Source of the DNA: an uncultured Latescibacterota bacterium
GTDB lineage: Bacteria; Latescibacterota; UBA2968; UBA8231
Reading direction: 5' to 3'
NCBI GenBank assembly: GCA_958295495.1
Contig: OY282352.1
Span: forward strand, 5,154,049 to 5,218,048
DNA length: 64,000 nucleotides
The notes under the pieces were generated by a model. The model saw only the letters and a program-made list of their open reading frames with translations, had not been told where the DNA came from and did no database searches. Position numbers and translations under genes: made by a program. Positions within the stretch are counted from its first letter, which is position 1; every line of letters starts with the position of its first letter. Shown here piece by piece: positions 38,666 to 47,655 of this stretch.

Positions 38666-40249
38666 TCACATCCCCGACGATTCGCTCGGCCCCAGATCCA
38701 CGTCTTGGCCGCGGTGAAAATTGCGTCCCATCAGGTATTTGATATCCAGCTCCACATCGCGCACAAAGATCTCCGGCAGTGCTTGGGCGTCCCGCCGCAC
38801 CAGTTCGACGGCGAGTGCGTTGGCCCCCTTTTTCGGCCAGTATTTGGCGTCCAGCCTAAACGCATACCAATACCCGGAGCCCGTGCGATAGCGCGGGGCC
38901 GACATCCGGTACAATTCGTTGATCTTGCGCAGCAGGCCAGCGGGCAACTCCCGGCCGTTGAGATAGAACTTCAGCCGGTCGCGCTCCGTGTGGCCCATCA
39001 CCCGCACCCGCAGCAACACCTCGTGGACCCGGCCCACCTTGGCCCAGCGCCGCAAATCGTCGCTGACCGACAGGGTGATGGAAGCCTTGTGCCCCTTTTG
39101 CAAATAGGCCGGTAGCTGCATGGTCGTCCCCGGCTCGGTGGTGGGATTGGGAAAGCGCCCGGTCGCGGTCGGTACGTAGTAAATTTTGTCGCGGGCGGCC
39201 ATGACCTCTGGGTAGGGCACTTCCCGCAGCTTCTCGTAGAAGGAGGCTTGGTACGGCCAGTTGCCAAACCAGTGCGCCAAGTACAGGCCATCGACGCCCT
39301 GCGCCCAGTAGTTGCAGGCGGCCCCGCGCACCATCTCAAGGGTCGCCTCCCCCAAGCGATCTGAGTCCACGTGGCTTTGCAGGGCCGCGTGAACCCGACA
39401 GCCCGTGCCTTGGGCCGCCGCAATTAGGGGCCGGAAGTCAATGGTCGAGTCCAGAAGTTCGGGGCCGGAAAACGCCTGGCCGATCAGCACATCGACCAGC
39501 CCTTCGCGCAACCACGCTTCGACGTCCATGCCGACGGCATAGCACCCCTCAAGGCTGTAGGGAATGCGGATGGCCAATTCGCGTTGCTCCCCGCTCCGCT
39601 TAACAGCACCATGCACCTTGCGCACCCACTCGGTCATAATTTTGCGGCCGGCCGCGACCTCGTCTGGATGGAAATAGTAGGGCTGGTAGTTCATCTGCAG
39701 CTCAAAGCCATCGACCGGATAGTTTTCCAAAGTCTCGGCAATCAGGGCAAAGCGCTCGTCGCGGACTTCTTGATGCTTGAAGTCGAGGCAGGTGCGGCCG
39801 GGATAGTCGGCGGGCACGTCGTCTTGGACGCCGATTTCGAGATGGGCGTTGTCAAAGCGGAAGTCCGAGCAGCGCACGTCTTCTTCCCGCGGCCCCCGAC
39901 CCTGCTGCACCAACAGCGTTGGGTAGAGCTGTTTGCCGTATTGGTGGGCGCGGTCGCAAACCAGGCGCAGGGGGTCGTGCCCCTTGCGGATCAGGTCGCG
40001 GGCATTTTGGTGGGCGCGGCGAAAAATCAAATGCGGCCACCGCTTCACATTGTGGCCCCATAGCTCCCCTACCTCGGTATCGTGCAGCACGGTGCGACCG
40101 TCGCCGAGGCAAAACATGATGGCTTCAACTGGCGTGCCTAACAACTCATCTACCCCCTGCTCGTACTCCTCCTTCTGGATCGGCGGCTCGTACATGTAAA
40201 TCAGCGGGTGCCGGCCGTCGTGGTAGAACATAATTTTGGGCTTAGGCAT
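38666..40249 (-). CDS. Glycosidase-like TIM-barrel protein, second paralogue
   Basis: 527 residues, no signal peptide. YPVDGFELQMNYQPYYFHPD matches the acidic strand of the protein at 28773; IPYSLEGCYAVGMDVEAWLREGLVDVLIGQ matches its SIEGC segment; GVDGLYLAHWFGNWPYQASF matches the late barrel strand. The C-terminal beta domain ends IFVRDVELDIKYLMG, against LLLTDVELVIRYKD in the paralogue. Lies 12 bp after a Gfo/Idh/MocA gene on the same strand, a frequent carbohydrate-catabolism pairing. Enzymatic activity is inferred. Confidence 0.75.
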   Translation of the reverse strand: MPKPKIMFYHDGRHPLIYMYEPPIQKEEYEQGVDELLGTPVEAIMFCLGDGRTVLHDTEVGELWGHNVKRWPHLIFRRAHQNARDLIRKGHDPLRLVCDRAHQYGKQLYPTLLVQQGRGPREEDVRCSDFRFDNAHLEIGVQDDVPADYPGRTCLDFKHQEVRDERFALIAETLENYPVDGFELQMNYQPYYFHPDEVAAGRKIMTEWVRKVHGAVKRSGEQRELAIRIPYSLEGCYAVGMDVEAWLREGLVDVLIGQAFSGPELLDSTIDFRPLIAAAQGTGCRVHAALQSHVDSDRLGEATLEMVRGAACNYWAQGVDGLYLAHWFGNWPYQASFYEKLREVPYPEVMAARDKIYYVPTATGRFPNPTTEPGTTMQLPAYLQKGHKASITLSVSDDLRRWAKVGRVHEVLLRVRVMGHTERDRLKFYLNGRELPAGLLRKINELYRMSAPRYRTGSGYWYAFRLDAKYWPKKGANALAVELVRRDAQALPEIFVRDVELDIKYLMGRNFHRGQDVDLGPSESSGM

Positions 40250-40261
40250 GGTCTTGCTCCT

Positions 40262-41365
40262 TTAGGTCCAGTTGCGCGAATCGGGTACGGCCACCCAAGC
40301 CGACCCTTGGGCGATCGACTGTTGGCTGACGAGGCCGGGCAAGGTCATGTCCATCGCCAAGTCGATGCCAATGGCCGGTGCCTTTTCCCCGCGAATGGCC
40401 GCGACAAAGTCCTGTACCTCCCAATAGTCGCCGCCGCCGTGTCCAGCGGCAAGGGCTTGGGCAGGCGGGTGCCGCCAATGATCAGGTAAAAATTCCTCCA
40501 ACGCTTCCAAAGGCTCCCAGCGCGGCTGCGCGCTGCGGCGGCGCAGCCAGATTTTGGCCGCGGCCGCAAAGCCGTCAGCCGACTCGTACGCGCCATCGGT
40601 CCCCTGCAACGCGTAGTGCGTCATCTGGTGCGGCCGGTCCGAGAGCATATCGACCCGGATATGCGCCAACCCGCCGCCCGAGAGCCGGCACATCATGGTC
40701 ACCGAATCCTCCATTTCGTACAAATCGCCGCGCGGATCTCGGTAGTGGTGCCCAGTGCCCATGGTGCAGACGGCCACCACCCGCTGTCCGGCAAACCACG
40801 TCAGCACCGGCCCCAAGCTGTGCGTGGCATAGGTACAACCATTGACGCCCGTATGCCAGTGCCGCCGCCAAGGCGTGATCTCGTTGAGCTGTTTCAGCTC
40901 GTGGATATAGGCCCCTTCGGCGTAGTACAGCTCGCCGAAAAGGCCGCGCTCGGCCAGCGCACTCACCAGCGCGTTGGACTTGGTGTACACGTAGTTCTCG
41001 GCCATCATATAGACGGCTCGGCTGCGCCGCGCTGCCCGCGTCAAATCGCGGCACTCCTCGACCGACACCCCGGCCGTCACCTCGCTGAGTACGTGGATGT
41101 CGCGCTCCAAGGCCGCAATGGCCTGGGGCGCGTGCCACGGCATGGGCGTGCCCACGACGACCGCGTCCACCCGCCCGGCGTCGAACATTTCATCGGCGTC
41201 TGTGAAGACCTGTTCGACACCCAATTCAGCCGCGTGGCACTGCACTTCTTCCCGGCGGATGTCGCACAGCGCGGCAATTTCCGTGGCCGGATGGGCCAGC
41301 AGGGTGGGGATAAAGCCCCGCCCGCGGCCGGCGGCCCCAATGACGCCAAAGCGCATTTTGTCCAT
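40262..41365 (-). CDS. Gfo/Idh/MocA-family oxidoreductase
   Basis: 367 residues. Rossmann start FGVIGAAGRGRGFIPTLL, DAVVVGTPMPWHAPQAIAAL, and VLSEVTAGVSVEECRDL where E replaces the usual EKP lysine. YMMAENYVYTKSNALV and ATHSLGPVLTWF follow, and YWEVQDFVAAIRGEKAPAIG near the end is typical of the GH109-like subgroup. It may be an NAD-dependent sugar oxidoreductase or glycosidase. Upstream of and probably co-transcribed with the glycosidase-like gene. Confidence 0.9.
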   Translation of the reverse strand: MDKMRFGVIGAAGRGRGFIPTLLAHPATEIAALCDIRREEVQCHAAELGVEQVFTDADEMFDAGRVDAVVVGTPMPWHAPQAIAALERDIHVLSEVTAGVSVEECRDLTRAARRSRAVYMMAENYVYTKSNALVSALAERGLFGELYYAEGAYIHELKQLNEITPWRRHWHTGVNGCTYATHSLGPVLTWFAGQRVVAVCTMGTGHHYRDPRGDLYEMEDSVTMMCRLSGGGLAHIRVDMLSDRPHQMTHYALQGTDGAYESADGFAAAAKIWLRRRSAQPRWEPLEALEEFLPDHWRHPPAQALAAGHGGGDYWEVQDFVAAIRGEKAPAIGIDLAMDMTLPGLVSQQSIAQGSAWVAVPDSRNWT

Positions 41366-41445
41366 TGCTATCGGTTTGACAGCCGGCCTGAGCGACCGTA
41401 CTGTTTGAGCCGTTTACCTAACTCATTCCCCATAGGAGGCACCTC

Positions 41446-41880
41446 ATGGCCACCATCCCCAATATCAGTTCGGATATCGCCGGGCCGCTCGGCGCGATTC
41501 ACCTGCCCCGCCTTTGGTCCAAGCTGCGCCTGAGCGCGGCCGGCGAACTGCCTGCGGACTACCCGGAATGCGGCGCGGGCTTCGACCAGATGGTCCTCGA
41601 CGGCCTCGGCATCGACCGCGACGCGGCCGTGGCCTATGTCAAGGACAACAAGGCCAGCTATATCGAGTTTGAAAACTGGGTCAAGGCCCAGCGCGGCGGG
41701 GCCATTCCCCAGAGCGAGATCGACGCTTCCAACGCCGCCATCCGCGGCTACAACCACGACGACGAGACCCGCGGCAGCATCCTCAACGCTGCTGGCCTCA
41801 GCGACGATGGCAGCATCCTCGACGCCGTCAACCTCAACAACCTCGACGACTGGACTGAACTGCACAACGCCCTGAGCTAA
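41446..41880 (+). CDS. DUF5069 protein
   Basis: 144 residues. HLPRLWSKLRLSAAGELPAD, then MVLDGLGIDRDAAVAYVKDN and FENWVKAQ match the DUF5069 pattern (LPR.. K.R....G, helical, W). Function unknown. GAGGCACCTC precedes the ATG. Divergent from the Gfo/Idh/MocA gene and followed by a good terminator. Confidence 0.82.
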   Translation: MATIPNISSDIAGPLGAIHLPRLWSKLRLSAAGELPADYPECGAGFDQMVLDGLGIDRDAAVAYVKDNKASYIEFENWVKAQRGGAIPQSEIDASNAAIRGYNHDDETRGSILNAAGLSDDGSILDAVNLNNLDDWTELHNALS

Positions 41881-41903
41881 AAGGACGTGTCCCACTCGTC
41901 TGC

Positions 41904-41940
41904 CGGCCCGCTTCCGCTGTTTGGAGGCGGGCCGTTTTGT
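41904..41940 (+). terminator. Rho-independent terminator after the DUF5069 gene
   Basis: Stem CGGCCCGC/GCGGGCCG (8 bp, perfect) with a 15-base loop, followed by TTTTGTT. Confidence 0.85.
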
Positions 41941-42055
41941 TGCTTCTCACCCGCCTATTCATATCGCCTTTTGGCTGGGCTGTCAACGCCCTTGATAGCC
42001 CCCTACTAAATTTGTACCTTGTGCCAACCATTCCCTCGGCGAAAGCGGGTCTGCC

Positions 42056-43186
42056 ATGAAACTCGATGTCGTCCAACTGACCAAAGAAATAGTCGCCTAT
42101 CCCTCGGAAAGCCAAACCAGCAACGTCGAAGTCACCCAACACATAGCTGGGGTCTTAGACCAGCTTGGTTTCCGCATAGAAGAGGTGCCCTACACAGATG
42201 AGGCGGGCGTGGCCAAGCTCTCCATTGTCGGCAAGCTGGGCACCGGAGAGGGCGGGCTGGCCCTGATGAGCCACGATGACGTCGTACCCGCCAATCCCGC
42301 CGACGGCTGGCACCGCGACCCCTACGACTCCTACGAGGCCAACGGCAAGCTCTACGGCCGCGGTTCCTGCGACATGAAAGGCCCTCTTGCCGCTTCGATT
42401 TGCGCGGCCGCCCGCTTCAAGGCTGCCGATCTGACTGCCCCGCTCTACCTCGTCGTCACAGCCGACGAGGAGGTCCACGCCATCGGCGCGCAAAAGGTCA
42501 CGGCCCACTCCAAGCTCTTTGCCGAGGCCTGCATCGGCTGCGGCATCATCTGCGAACCCACCAGCCTTCGCGTCGTTCACGCTCACAAAGGCTCGCTCGC
42601 CATCCAAGTCACGGCCAAGGGACGCCCTGCGCACACCAGCACCTTGAAGGGCATCAACGCGAACCTCAAGATGATTCCCTTCCTCGCGGAGATGAAGCAA
42701 TTCAACGAGCAGGTGCTCAGCGCACGCCGCTATCGCAACGAGGAATTCGTGCCGCCGCACTCCGAGTGGTGCATCGGCATCAACGATCACAACCGCGCCA
42801 CCAACATCTCCCCCGCCCAGAGCATCTGCACCCTCAACTACCGCCCCATGCCCGGCATCGACGTCGATGCTTTGATCGACACAACCCGCAAAAGTGCGGA
42901 AAAGCACGGCCTCGACTTCGCGCTCAAGCATCGCGGCGAGCCGCTCTACACCGCGGTGGACGCCCCGCTGGTCCGCACGGCACTCAAGCTAACGGGCTGC
43001 CGCAAACCCACCACAGTAGCCTACGGCACCGACGGCATGGCTTTTGTCGAGAAAATGAAACAAATGATCGTCCTCGGCCCAGGCGACATTGCACAAGCCC
43101 ACACCGCCAACGAATGGATCCAAACCGACCAACTGCGCGCCAGCGTCGATCTCTACGCCCGCTTTATTGAGCACATCTGCGTTTAG
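42056..43186 (+). CDS. M20-family deacetylase, acetylornithine deacetylase-like
   Basis: 376 residues. LALMSHDDVVPANPADGWHRDP gives the first metal ligands, LYGRGSCDMKGPLAASICAA the bridging Asp, VVTADEEVHAIGAQKV the catalytic Glu pair, and GIICEPTSLRVVHAHKG the next ligand. The dimerisation domain contains GRPAHTSTLKGINANLKMI. End: GPGDIAQAHTANEWI with the last His. This fits ArgE-like enzymes; no arginine genes are nearby. Unlike the M20 gene at 27325 the DEE motif is intact. Confidence 0.9.
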   Translation: MKLDVVQLTKEIVAYPSESQTSNVEVTQHIAGVLDQLGFRIEEVPYTDEAGVAKLSIVGKLGTGEGGLALMSHDDVVPANPADGWHRDPYDSYEANGKLYGRGSCDMKGPLAASICAAARFKAADLTAPLYLVVTADEEVHAIGAQKVTAHSKLFAEACIGCGIICEPTSLRVVHAHKGSLAIQVTAKGRPAHTSTLKGINANLKMIPFLAEMKQFNEQVLSARRYRNEEFVPPHSEWCIGINDHNRATNISPAQSICTLNYRPMPGIDVDALIDTTRKSAEKHGLDFALKHRGEPLYTAVDAPLVRTALKLTGCRKPTTVAYGTDGMAFVEKMKQMIVLGPGDIAQAHTANEWIQTDQLRASVDLYARFIEHICV

Positions 43187-43452
43187 GGACTGGAAAGAGT
43201 TGGTGTATCCAACGGCTTGCCGGGCTGAGCGTCAACGCCGGCGTCGGCATCGTTCTGTCCATTGTGCGCGGTATCTGTCAGAGGCTGCCAATAGCTAACC
43301 CGATCAATGGGAATCGTGACTGGAGACTGGTTTTCTCCGGCCTCAATTTTGAGGTGCTCTCGCCCGATTTCTACCAACTTGCCCGAGACATCGCCGCCCC
43401 CTTGAAGAACAAACTTGACCTGACTTTCAAGGGGAACTTGCTCCTGAATCAA
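43183..43452 (-). CDS. Small protein, possible LSm/SH3-like barrel
   Basis: 89 residues if started at the TTG at 43452; an in-frame stop lies shortly upstream and no ATG is available, though GAGGAG stands 19 bases before. VKFVLQGGGDVSGKLVEIGREHLKIEAGE then TIPIDRVSYWQPL looks like a small beta barrel, followed by a disordered acidic tail. The 3' end overlaps the convergent M20 gene by 4 bp. Unrecognised; start uncertain. Confidence 0.45.
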   Translation of the reverse strand: MIQEQVPLESQVKFVLQGGGDVSGKLVEIGREHLKIEAGENQSPVTIPIDRVSYWQPLTDTAHNGQNDADAGVDAQPGKPLDTPTLSSP

Positions 43453-43484
43453 TCGCGCATTCGCGTTTTAGCTCCTCGTCCTTT

Positions 43485-44720
43485 CTATATCACGTCGTCT
43501 CCGCAGTGCGACAAATAGCTCTCCAACGCCGCCATCCCTGCGCTGGTATCCACGGCTGCTCCCTCGGGCGTTAGCGCACCGCCCAAAGCGTGCAACACGC
43601 GGAACAGGTGCGGTGCTCGGCACTGCTCGCCCATCTGGCCGATGCGCACGATGTCGAGGCCAAAGGCCCCGGAGATTTCGACGTGGAAGCGGCTCGACAT
43701 ATCGGCGCGCACCCGGGCGTTATCCACCCCGGCGGGCACTTGGATCGCCACCACCGAGTTGAGGCGAATGGGACGCGGCGCGGCCAGCACCAGCCCCATC
43801 TGCTCAATGCCGGCTTGCAGGGCCAACGACGAGTGCCGATGCCGCGCAAAGCGGCGCTCTAGCGTCTCCTCGCAGACCAGCCGCAGGGCCTCGTGCAGGG
43901 CCAACAGCCCGGAGACCGGGGCTGTGTAGTGGTACTGGTGGTGCTGCCAAAAGTGTTGCGCCCGCAGTGCGTCCAAGCACCAGTGCGGCCTAGGGCCGGG
44001 ATGCTGGTGCACCTGTTCCCAAGCCGCGTCGGAAAAGGCGATCAGCGCCACGCCCGGCAGCGACGACAAGCCCTTCTGGCTGCCGGTGAAAACCACGTCA
44101 ATGCCCCAAGCGTCCTTGTCCAACGGCATGGTGCTCAAGGTGCAGACCGCATCGACTACCGCCAACGCCCCGTGCTGCCGGCACAAACAGGCAATCGCCG
44201 GCAAATCCACCGTGCAAACGCCACTGGAGGTCTCGCCCTGCACCATCGTCACCACGTCGTACCGCTGACCTTTGAGGCGCTCGGCGACGCGCTCGGCGCA
44301 GACGGCTTGCCCTTCCGGCACGGCCAGCACTTCTACCTCGGCCCCCACCCCAGCCGCCATCTCGGCAAAGCGCCCGCTGAACCAGCCGTTTTGCAGCACC
44401 AAGGCGCGGCGGCCGGGCCAGAGCAGATTGCCCATCGCCATCTCCATGGCCGCCGACGCCGGCCCCCCAATCCCCAAGATGTGCTCGTCGGCCGTCTGAA
44501 AGGCATAGCTAGCTAGTTGCTTGATGTGCTCCACTAGCCGATCCATCGTCGGCCCCAAGTGGTTGATGACCATGCCACCGGCCCGAGCGACCTCCGCCGC
44601 CACCGGCACCGGCCCAGCTCCCATCAAAAGCAGCGGCTCGGCCGGCAGAAGCTGGTCCAGCGATGGAAGCGCAGGGGCCGCTATGCCACAAACGCGACCC
44701 AACGACTCTACATTCCCCAT
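43485..44720 (-). CDS. Class V PLP aminotransferase (alanine-glyoxylate type)
   Basis: 411 residues. LLLMGAGPVPVAAEV is the NPGPxxV-like opening; ILGIGGPASAAMEMAMGNLL is the phosphate-binding loop; VTMVQGETSSGV follows. AVVDAVCTLSTMPLDKDAWG and VVFTGSQKGLSSLPGVALIAF hold the PLP Asp and Lys. Matches the AGXT/SPT/2-aminoethylphosphonate group. The start near 44720 is 9 bp after the lipoamide dehydrogenase stop. Substrate not resolvable. Confidence 0.88.
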   Translation of the reverse strand: MGNVESLGRVCGIAAPALPSLDQLLPAEPLLLMGAGPVPVAAEVARAGGMVINHLGPTMDRLVEHIKQLASYAFQTADEHILGIGGPASAAMEMAMGNLLWPGRRALVLQNGWFSGRFAEMAAGVGAEVEVLAVPEGQAVCAERVAERLKGQRYDVVTMVQGETSSGVCTVDLPAIACLCRQHGALAVVDAVCTLSTMPLDKDAWGIDVVFTGSQKGLSSLPGVALIAFSDAAWEQVHQHPGPRPHWCLDALRAQHFWQHHQYHYTAPVSGLLALHEALRLVCEETLERRFARHRHSSLALQAGIEQMGLVLAAPRPIRLNSVVAIQVPAGVDNARVRADMSSRFHVEISGAFGLDIVRIGQMGEQCRAPHLFRVLHALGGALTPEGAAVDTSAGMAALESYLSHCGDDVI

Positions 44721-44729
44721 TCCTAATTC

Positions 44730-46124
44730 CTAATAATTAATGGCCTCGCCAAACGCCTGCCCGGCCGCTTCCATGATCGCCTCGGACAGGGTCGGATGTG
44801 CATGGGTGGTAAACAAAAGCTCCTCATAGGTGGCTTCGAGCCGGAGGGCCAACGTCAACTCGGCGATCAGTTCCGTGGCCTCGGCCCCCAGAATGGCCCC
44901 GCCCAACAACTCGCCGTAGCGCGCGTCAAAAATTAGCTTGACCAAGCCCTGCGTCTCCCCGGCCGCTTGTCCCTTGCCGCTGGCCGCAAACGGGAAGCGC
45001 CCAACCTTGACGTCGTATCCGGCTTCGCGCGCTTGTTTTTCGCTCAGGCCGACGCTGGCTACTTGCGGCTGGCAATAGATGCAGTTGGGCACTTGGCGCG
45101 GGTCCAAGGCGGGCCGGTCGCGGCCAGCTATAAACTCGACGGCCGCAATTCCTTCCTGTGCGGCCGCGTGTGCCAACAGCGGCGGGCCGGCTACGTCGCC
45201 AATCGCGTAGATGCCCTTGGCACTGGTCTGCATCCGCTCGTCAACCACAATCGCGCCGTCGCGGGTGCGGATGCCCAGTGCTTCCAGCCCCAGCCCTTCG
45301 ATATTGCCCTCAACGCCGGTGGCAACCAGCACTTGATCTACTCGCCGCGTCTGTTCCTCCCCGCCGACTTGGTAGCGCAACGCGACCCTGCGCTTTTGTC
45401 TTTTGACTTCCTCAACCCTAGCTTCGGTCACCACTTCGATTCCCTGCTGTTCCAAGCTGGCGGCCAAGCCCGCGGCAATCTCTTCGTCTTCGCGCGGCAA
45501 GACCTGGGGCAGGGCTTCTAAGAGCAAGACGCGGCTGCCAAAGGCTCGATAGAAATAGGCGAATTCTACGCCGATAGCCCCAGCCCCGATGATGGCGAGG
45601 GAGGCGGGCTGCTCGGCCACGACCATGGCCTCGCGGCTGGCGATGATCCGCTCGCCATCGAATTCGACGCCCGGAATGGATTTGGGGTGGCTGCCGGTGG
45701 CCAGCACTACGTGCGCGGCGTCTAGCTCGGCCACGACCTCGCCCGCGGCGTCCTCGACCGCCACTTGGCGGCTGGGCGTCAACCGGCCCCTTCCGGCGAA
45801 TACCTCGACTTGGTTCTTCTGCATCAGGTAGGCCACGCCTTTGGACAATTGCGCGGCGACTTGGCGGCTCCGGCCAATGACCGCATCCCAATCCACTGCG
45901 GGCTTGGCGACGCGCAGGCCGAACTCCTCGGCGCGCAAGAAAAGCTGGTACACTTCGGCTTGCTTGAGCAGGGCCTTAGTGGGAATGCAGCCCCAATTGA
46001 GACAGATCCCGCCCAACTCGGCGTCCTCAATCAGCGCGGTTTTTAAGCCCAACTGCCGCGCGCGGATGGCCGCTGAATACCCGCCTGGACCGCCGCCGAT
46101 AACTGCCACATCATACGCTGCCAT
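44730..46124 (-). CDS. lpdA: Dihydrolipoyl dehydrogenase
   Basis: 464 residues. FAD fold DVAVIGGGPGGYSAAIRARQ; redox disulfide GGICLNWGCIPTKALL; NAD fold ASLAIIGAGAIGVEFAYFY; ATGVEGNIEGLGLE; second FAD motif GIYAIGDVAGPPLLAHAA; C-terminal HAHPTLSEAIMEA with the active-site His and Glu. All features of an E3 flavoprotein. No E1 or E2 genes are adjacent, so it may serve 2-oxoacid dehydrogenases or glycine cleavage encoded elsewhere. Confidence 0.94.
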   Translation of the reverse strand: MAAYDVAVIGGGPGGYSAAIRARQLGLKTALIEDAELGGICLNWGCIPTKALLKQAEVYQLFLRAEEFGLRVAKPAVDWDAVIGRSRQVAAQLSKGVAYLMQKNQVEVFAGRGRLTPSRQVAVEDAAGEVVAELDAAHVVLATGSHPKSIPGVEFDGERIIASREAMVVAEQPASLAIIGAGAIGVEFAYFYRAFGSRVLLLEALPQVLPREDEEIAAGLAASLEQQGIEVVTEARVEEVKRQKRRVALRYQVGGEEQTRRVDQVLVATGVEGNIEGLGLEALGIRTRDGAIVVDERMQTSAKGIYAIGDVAGPPLLAHAAAQEGIAAVEFIAGRDRPALDPRQVPNCIYCQPQVASVGLSEKQAREAGYDVKVGRFPFAASGKGQAAGETQGLVKLIFDARYGELLGGAILGAEATELIAELTLALRLEATYEELLFTTHAHPTLSEAIMEAAGQAFGEAINY

Positions 46125-46281
46125 AGTGCATTTTCTCTCTAAGGTTCAGATAAAGGAAGCCTCTAATCTAAAGGCAATCACCTTGGGCACAAATAGGACC
46201 CGGCAGAGCACCGCCAATACCCGCCTCAATTGCCGCCACCCGCGCTGTGTTTTATTGTAGCAAACCAGCGGCGCATCCTCA

Positions 46282-46824
46282 ATGAAGGCAATCCGAGTGC
46301 TACAACGGCAAACCAACCCCTCGAATACACTGACCATTTTCACCGACGGCGCCTGCGCCGGCAATCCGGGGCCGGGCGGCTGGGCGGCGCGGCTGCTCTA
46401 CGGCAGTGGCCGCATCGTGGAGCTGGGCGGCTTTGCCCCGGAGACGACCAACAACCGCATGGAGCTGCAAGCGGCCATTGAGGGCCTCCGCACGGCCGCT
46501 TCACTGCGCCCAACCGGCGCAACAGCCGACTGCGCCATTGTCCTCATCACCGATAGCCAGTATCTGCGCCAAGGCATCACCGCGTGGATACGCGGCTGGA
46601 AGAAGCGGGGCTGGCGCACGGCCAGCAACAAACCCGTGGAAAACCAAGACCTCTGGCGCGCCTTGGACCAGCTCAACACGCCCGTCGTCCAATGGCGACA
46701 CACCCAAGGCCACGCCGGCGACCCAAACAACGAGCGCTGCGACCAAATCGCCAAGGCGTTCTCCCGCGGCCAAAGCCCCGCCCTGCGCCGCGATGCACCC
46801 TACCACCCCAACCAAAAGGATTGA
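46282..46824 (+). CDS. rnhA: Ribonuclease HI
   Basis: 180 residues. LTIFTDGACAGNPGPGGWAA has the first Asp, TTNNRMELQAAIEGL the Glu, IVLITDSQYLRQG the second Asp, WRHTQGHAGDPNNERCDQIA the His loop and last Asp. It degrades RNA in RNA-DNA hybrids. About 17 residues precede the normal start of the fold; the ATG at 46282 has no clear ribosome site. Two bases separate it from the next gene. Confidence 0.93.
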   Translation: MKAIRVLQRQTNPSNTLTIFTDGACAGNPGPGGWAARLLYGSGRIVELGGFAPETTNNRMELQAAIEGLRTAASLRPTGATADCAIVLITDSQYLRQGITAWIRGWKKRGWRTASNKPVENQDLWRALDQLNTPVVQWRHTQGHAGDPNNERCDQIAKAFSRGQSPALRRDAPYHPNQKD

Positions 46825-46826
46825 TC

Positions 46827-47597
46827 ATGCCCTATTACCTGCTTTTCGCCCTCGCTCTCGCCGGCTCTGCCAGCGCCCAAGAGACCACCCGCTTCAAGGC
46901 CCTGCCTGCTGAGCTACCCACCTACCAAGTCCTCCGCACCGACCAAGGGATCCAAGTCGATGGTCGCCTAGCCGAGGCCGACTGGCAGCACGCCGCGCCC
47001 ATCGCCTTTGTAATGCCCTGGAGCGACCTCGAAAAAGAAGCTCCGCAATCCACGACCGCCCGCTTGCTCTGGGACGACGACAACCTCTACATCATCTACG
47101 AGTGCGTCGATCCGTATCTGGATGCAGAAGTAACCGCGCACGATGGGCCGGTGTACCAAGAGGACGCCGTCGAGATTTTCGCCACCCCCAACGCAGCAGT
47201 CCCCGGCAACTACTATGGCTATGAGATGAACATCAACGGCACTCTGCTCGACTACATCGCCTTCGACGGCGGCAAGGAGCGCACCAAGGCCATTCATCCG
47301 TCTTGGCAAAGCGAGGGCGTCGTCATCGCTACGACCTACGACGGCACCCTCAACGACCACTCGGACACCGACCAAAGCTGGATTCTCGAAATCGCCATCC
47401 CCCACGACAACTTTCGCCACTTGGGTGGACAGATTCCGCCGCAGGACGGCGACCAATGGCGCACCGGACTCAACCGCACCAAGGGCTACCAAGGCCAATT
47501 TGGGCTGTGGTCCGATACCGGCACGCCCAAGGCCGACTTCCACCGCGCCACCCGTTTCGGCATCCTCACCTTCTCGACCGCTGTCGTAGGCCGCTGA
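46827..47597 (+). CDS. Secreted carbohydrate-binding (CBM9-like) protein
   Basis: 256 residues from the ATG at 46827; earlier in-frame codons overlap rnhA and lack a signal. Signal peptide MPYYLLFALALAGSASAQ. GIQVDGRLAEADWQHAAPI, LLWDDDNLYIIYECVDPYLD and VYQEDAVEIFATPN are the CBM9-like/sugar-binding pattern; YGYEMNINGTLLDYI and WILEIAIPHDNF complete it. Often attached to glycosidases; here free-standing. Translationally linked to rnhA. Confidence 0.85.
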   Translation: MPYYLLFALALAGSASAQETTRFKALPAELPTYQVLRTDQGIQVDGRLAEADWQHAAPIAFVMPWSDLEKEAPQSTTARLLWDDDNLYIIYECVDPYLDAEVTAHDGPVYQEDAVEIFATPNAAVPGNYYGYEMNINGTLLDYIAFDGGKERTKAIHPSWQSEGVVIATTYDGTLNDHSDTDQSWILEIAIPHDNFRHLGGQIPPQDGDQWRTGLNRTKGYQGQFGLWSDTGTPKADFHRATRFGILTFSTAVVGR

Positions 47598-47655
47598 AGC
47601 GCGGCGGTCGGGTTCTTGCAACGCAGGAGTGCGGAGCGAAGAGAGCCGCTTTTTC

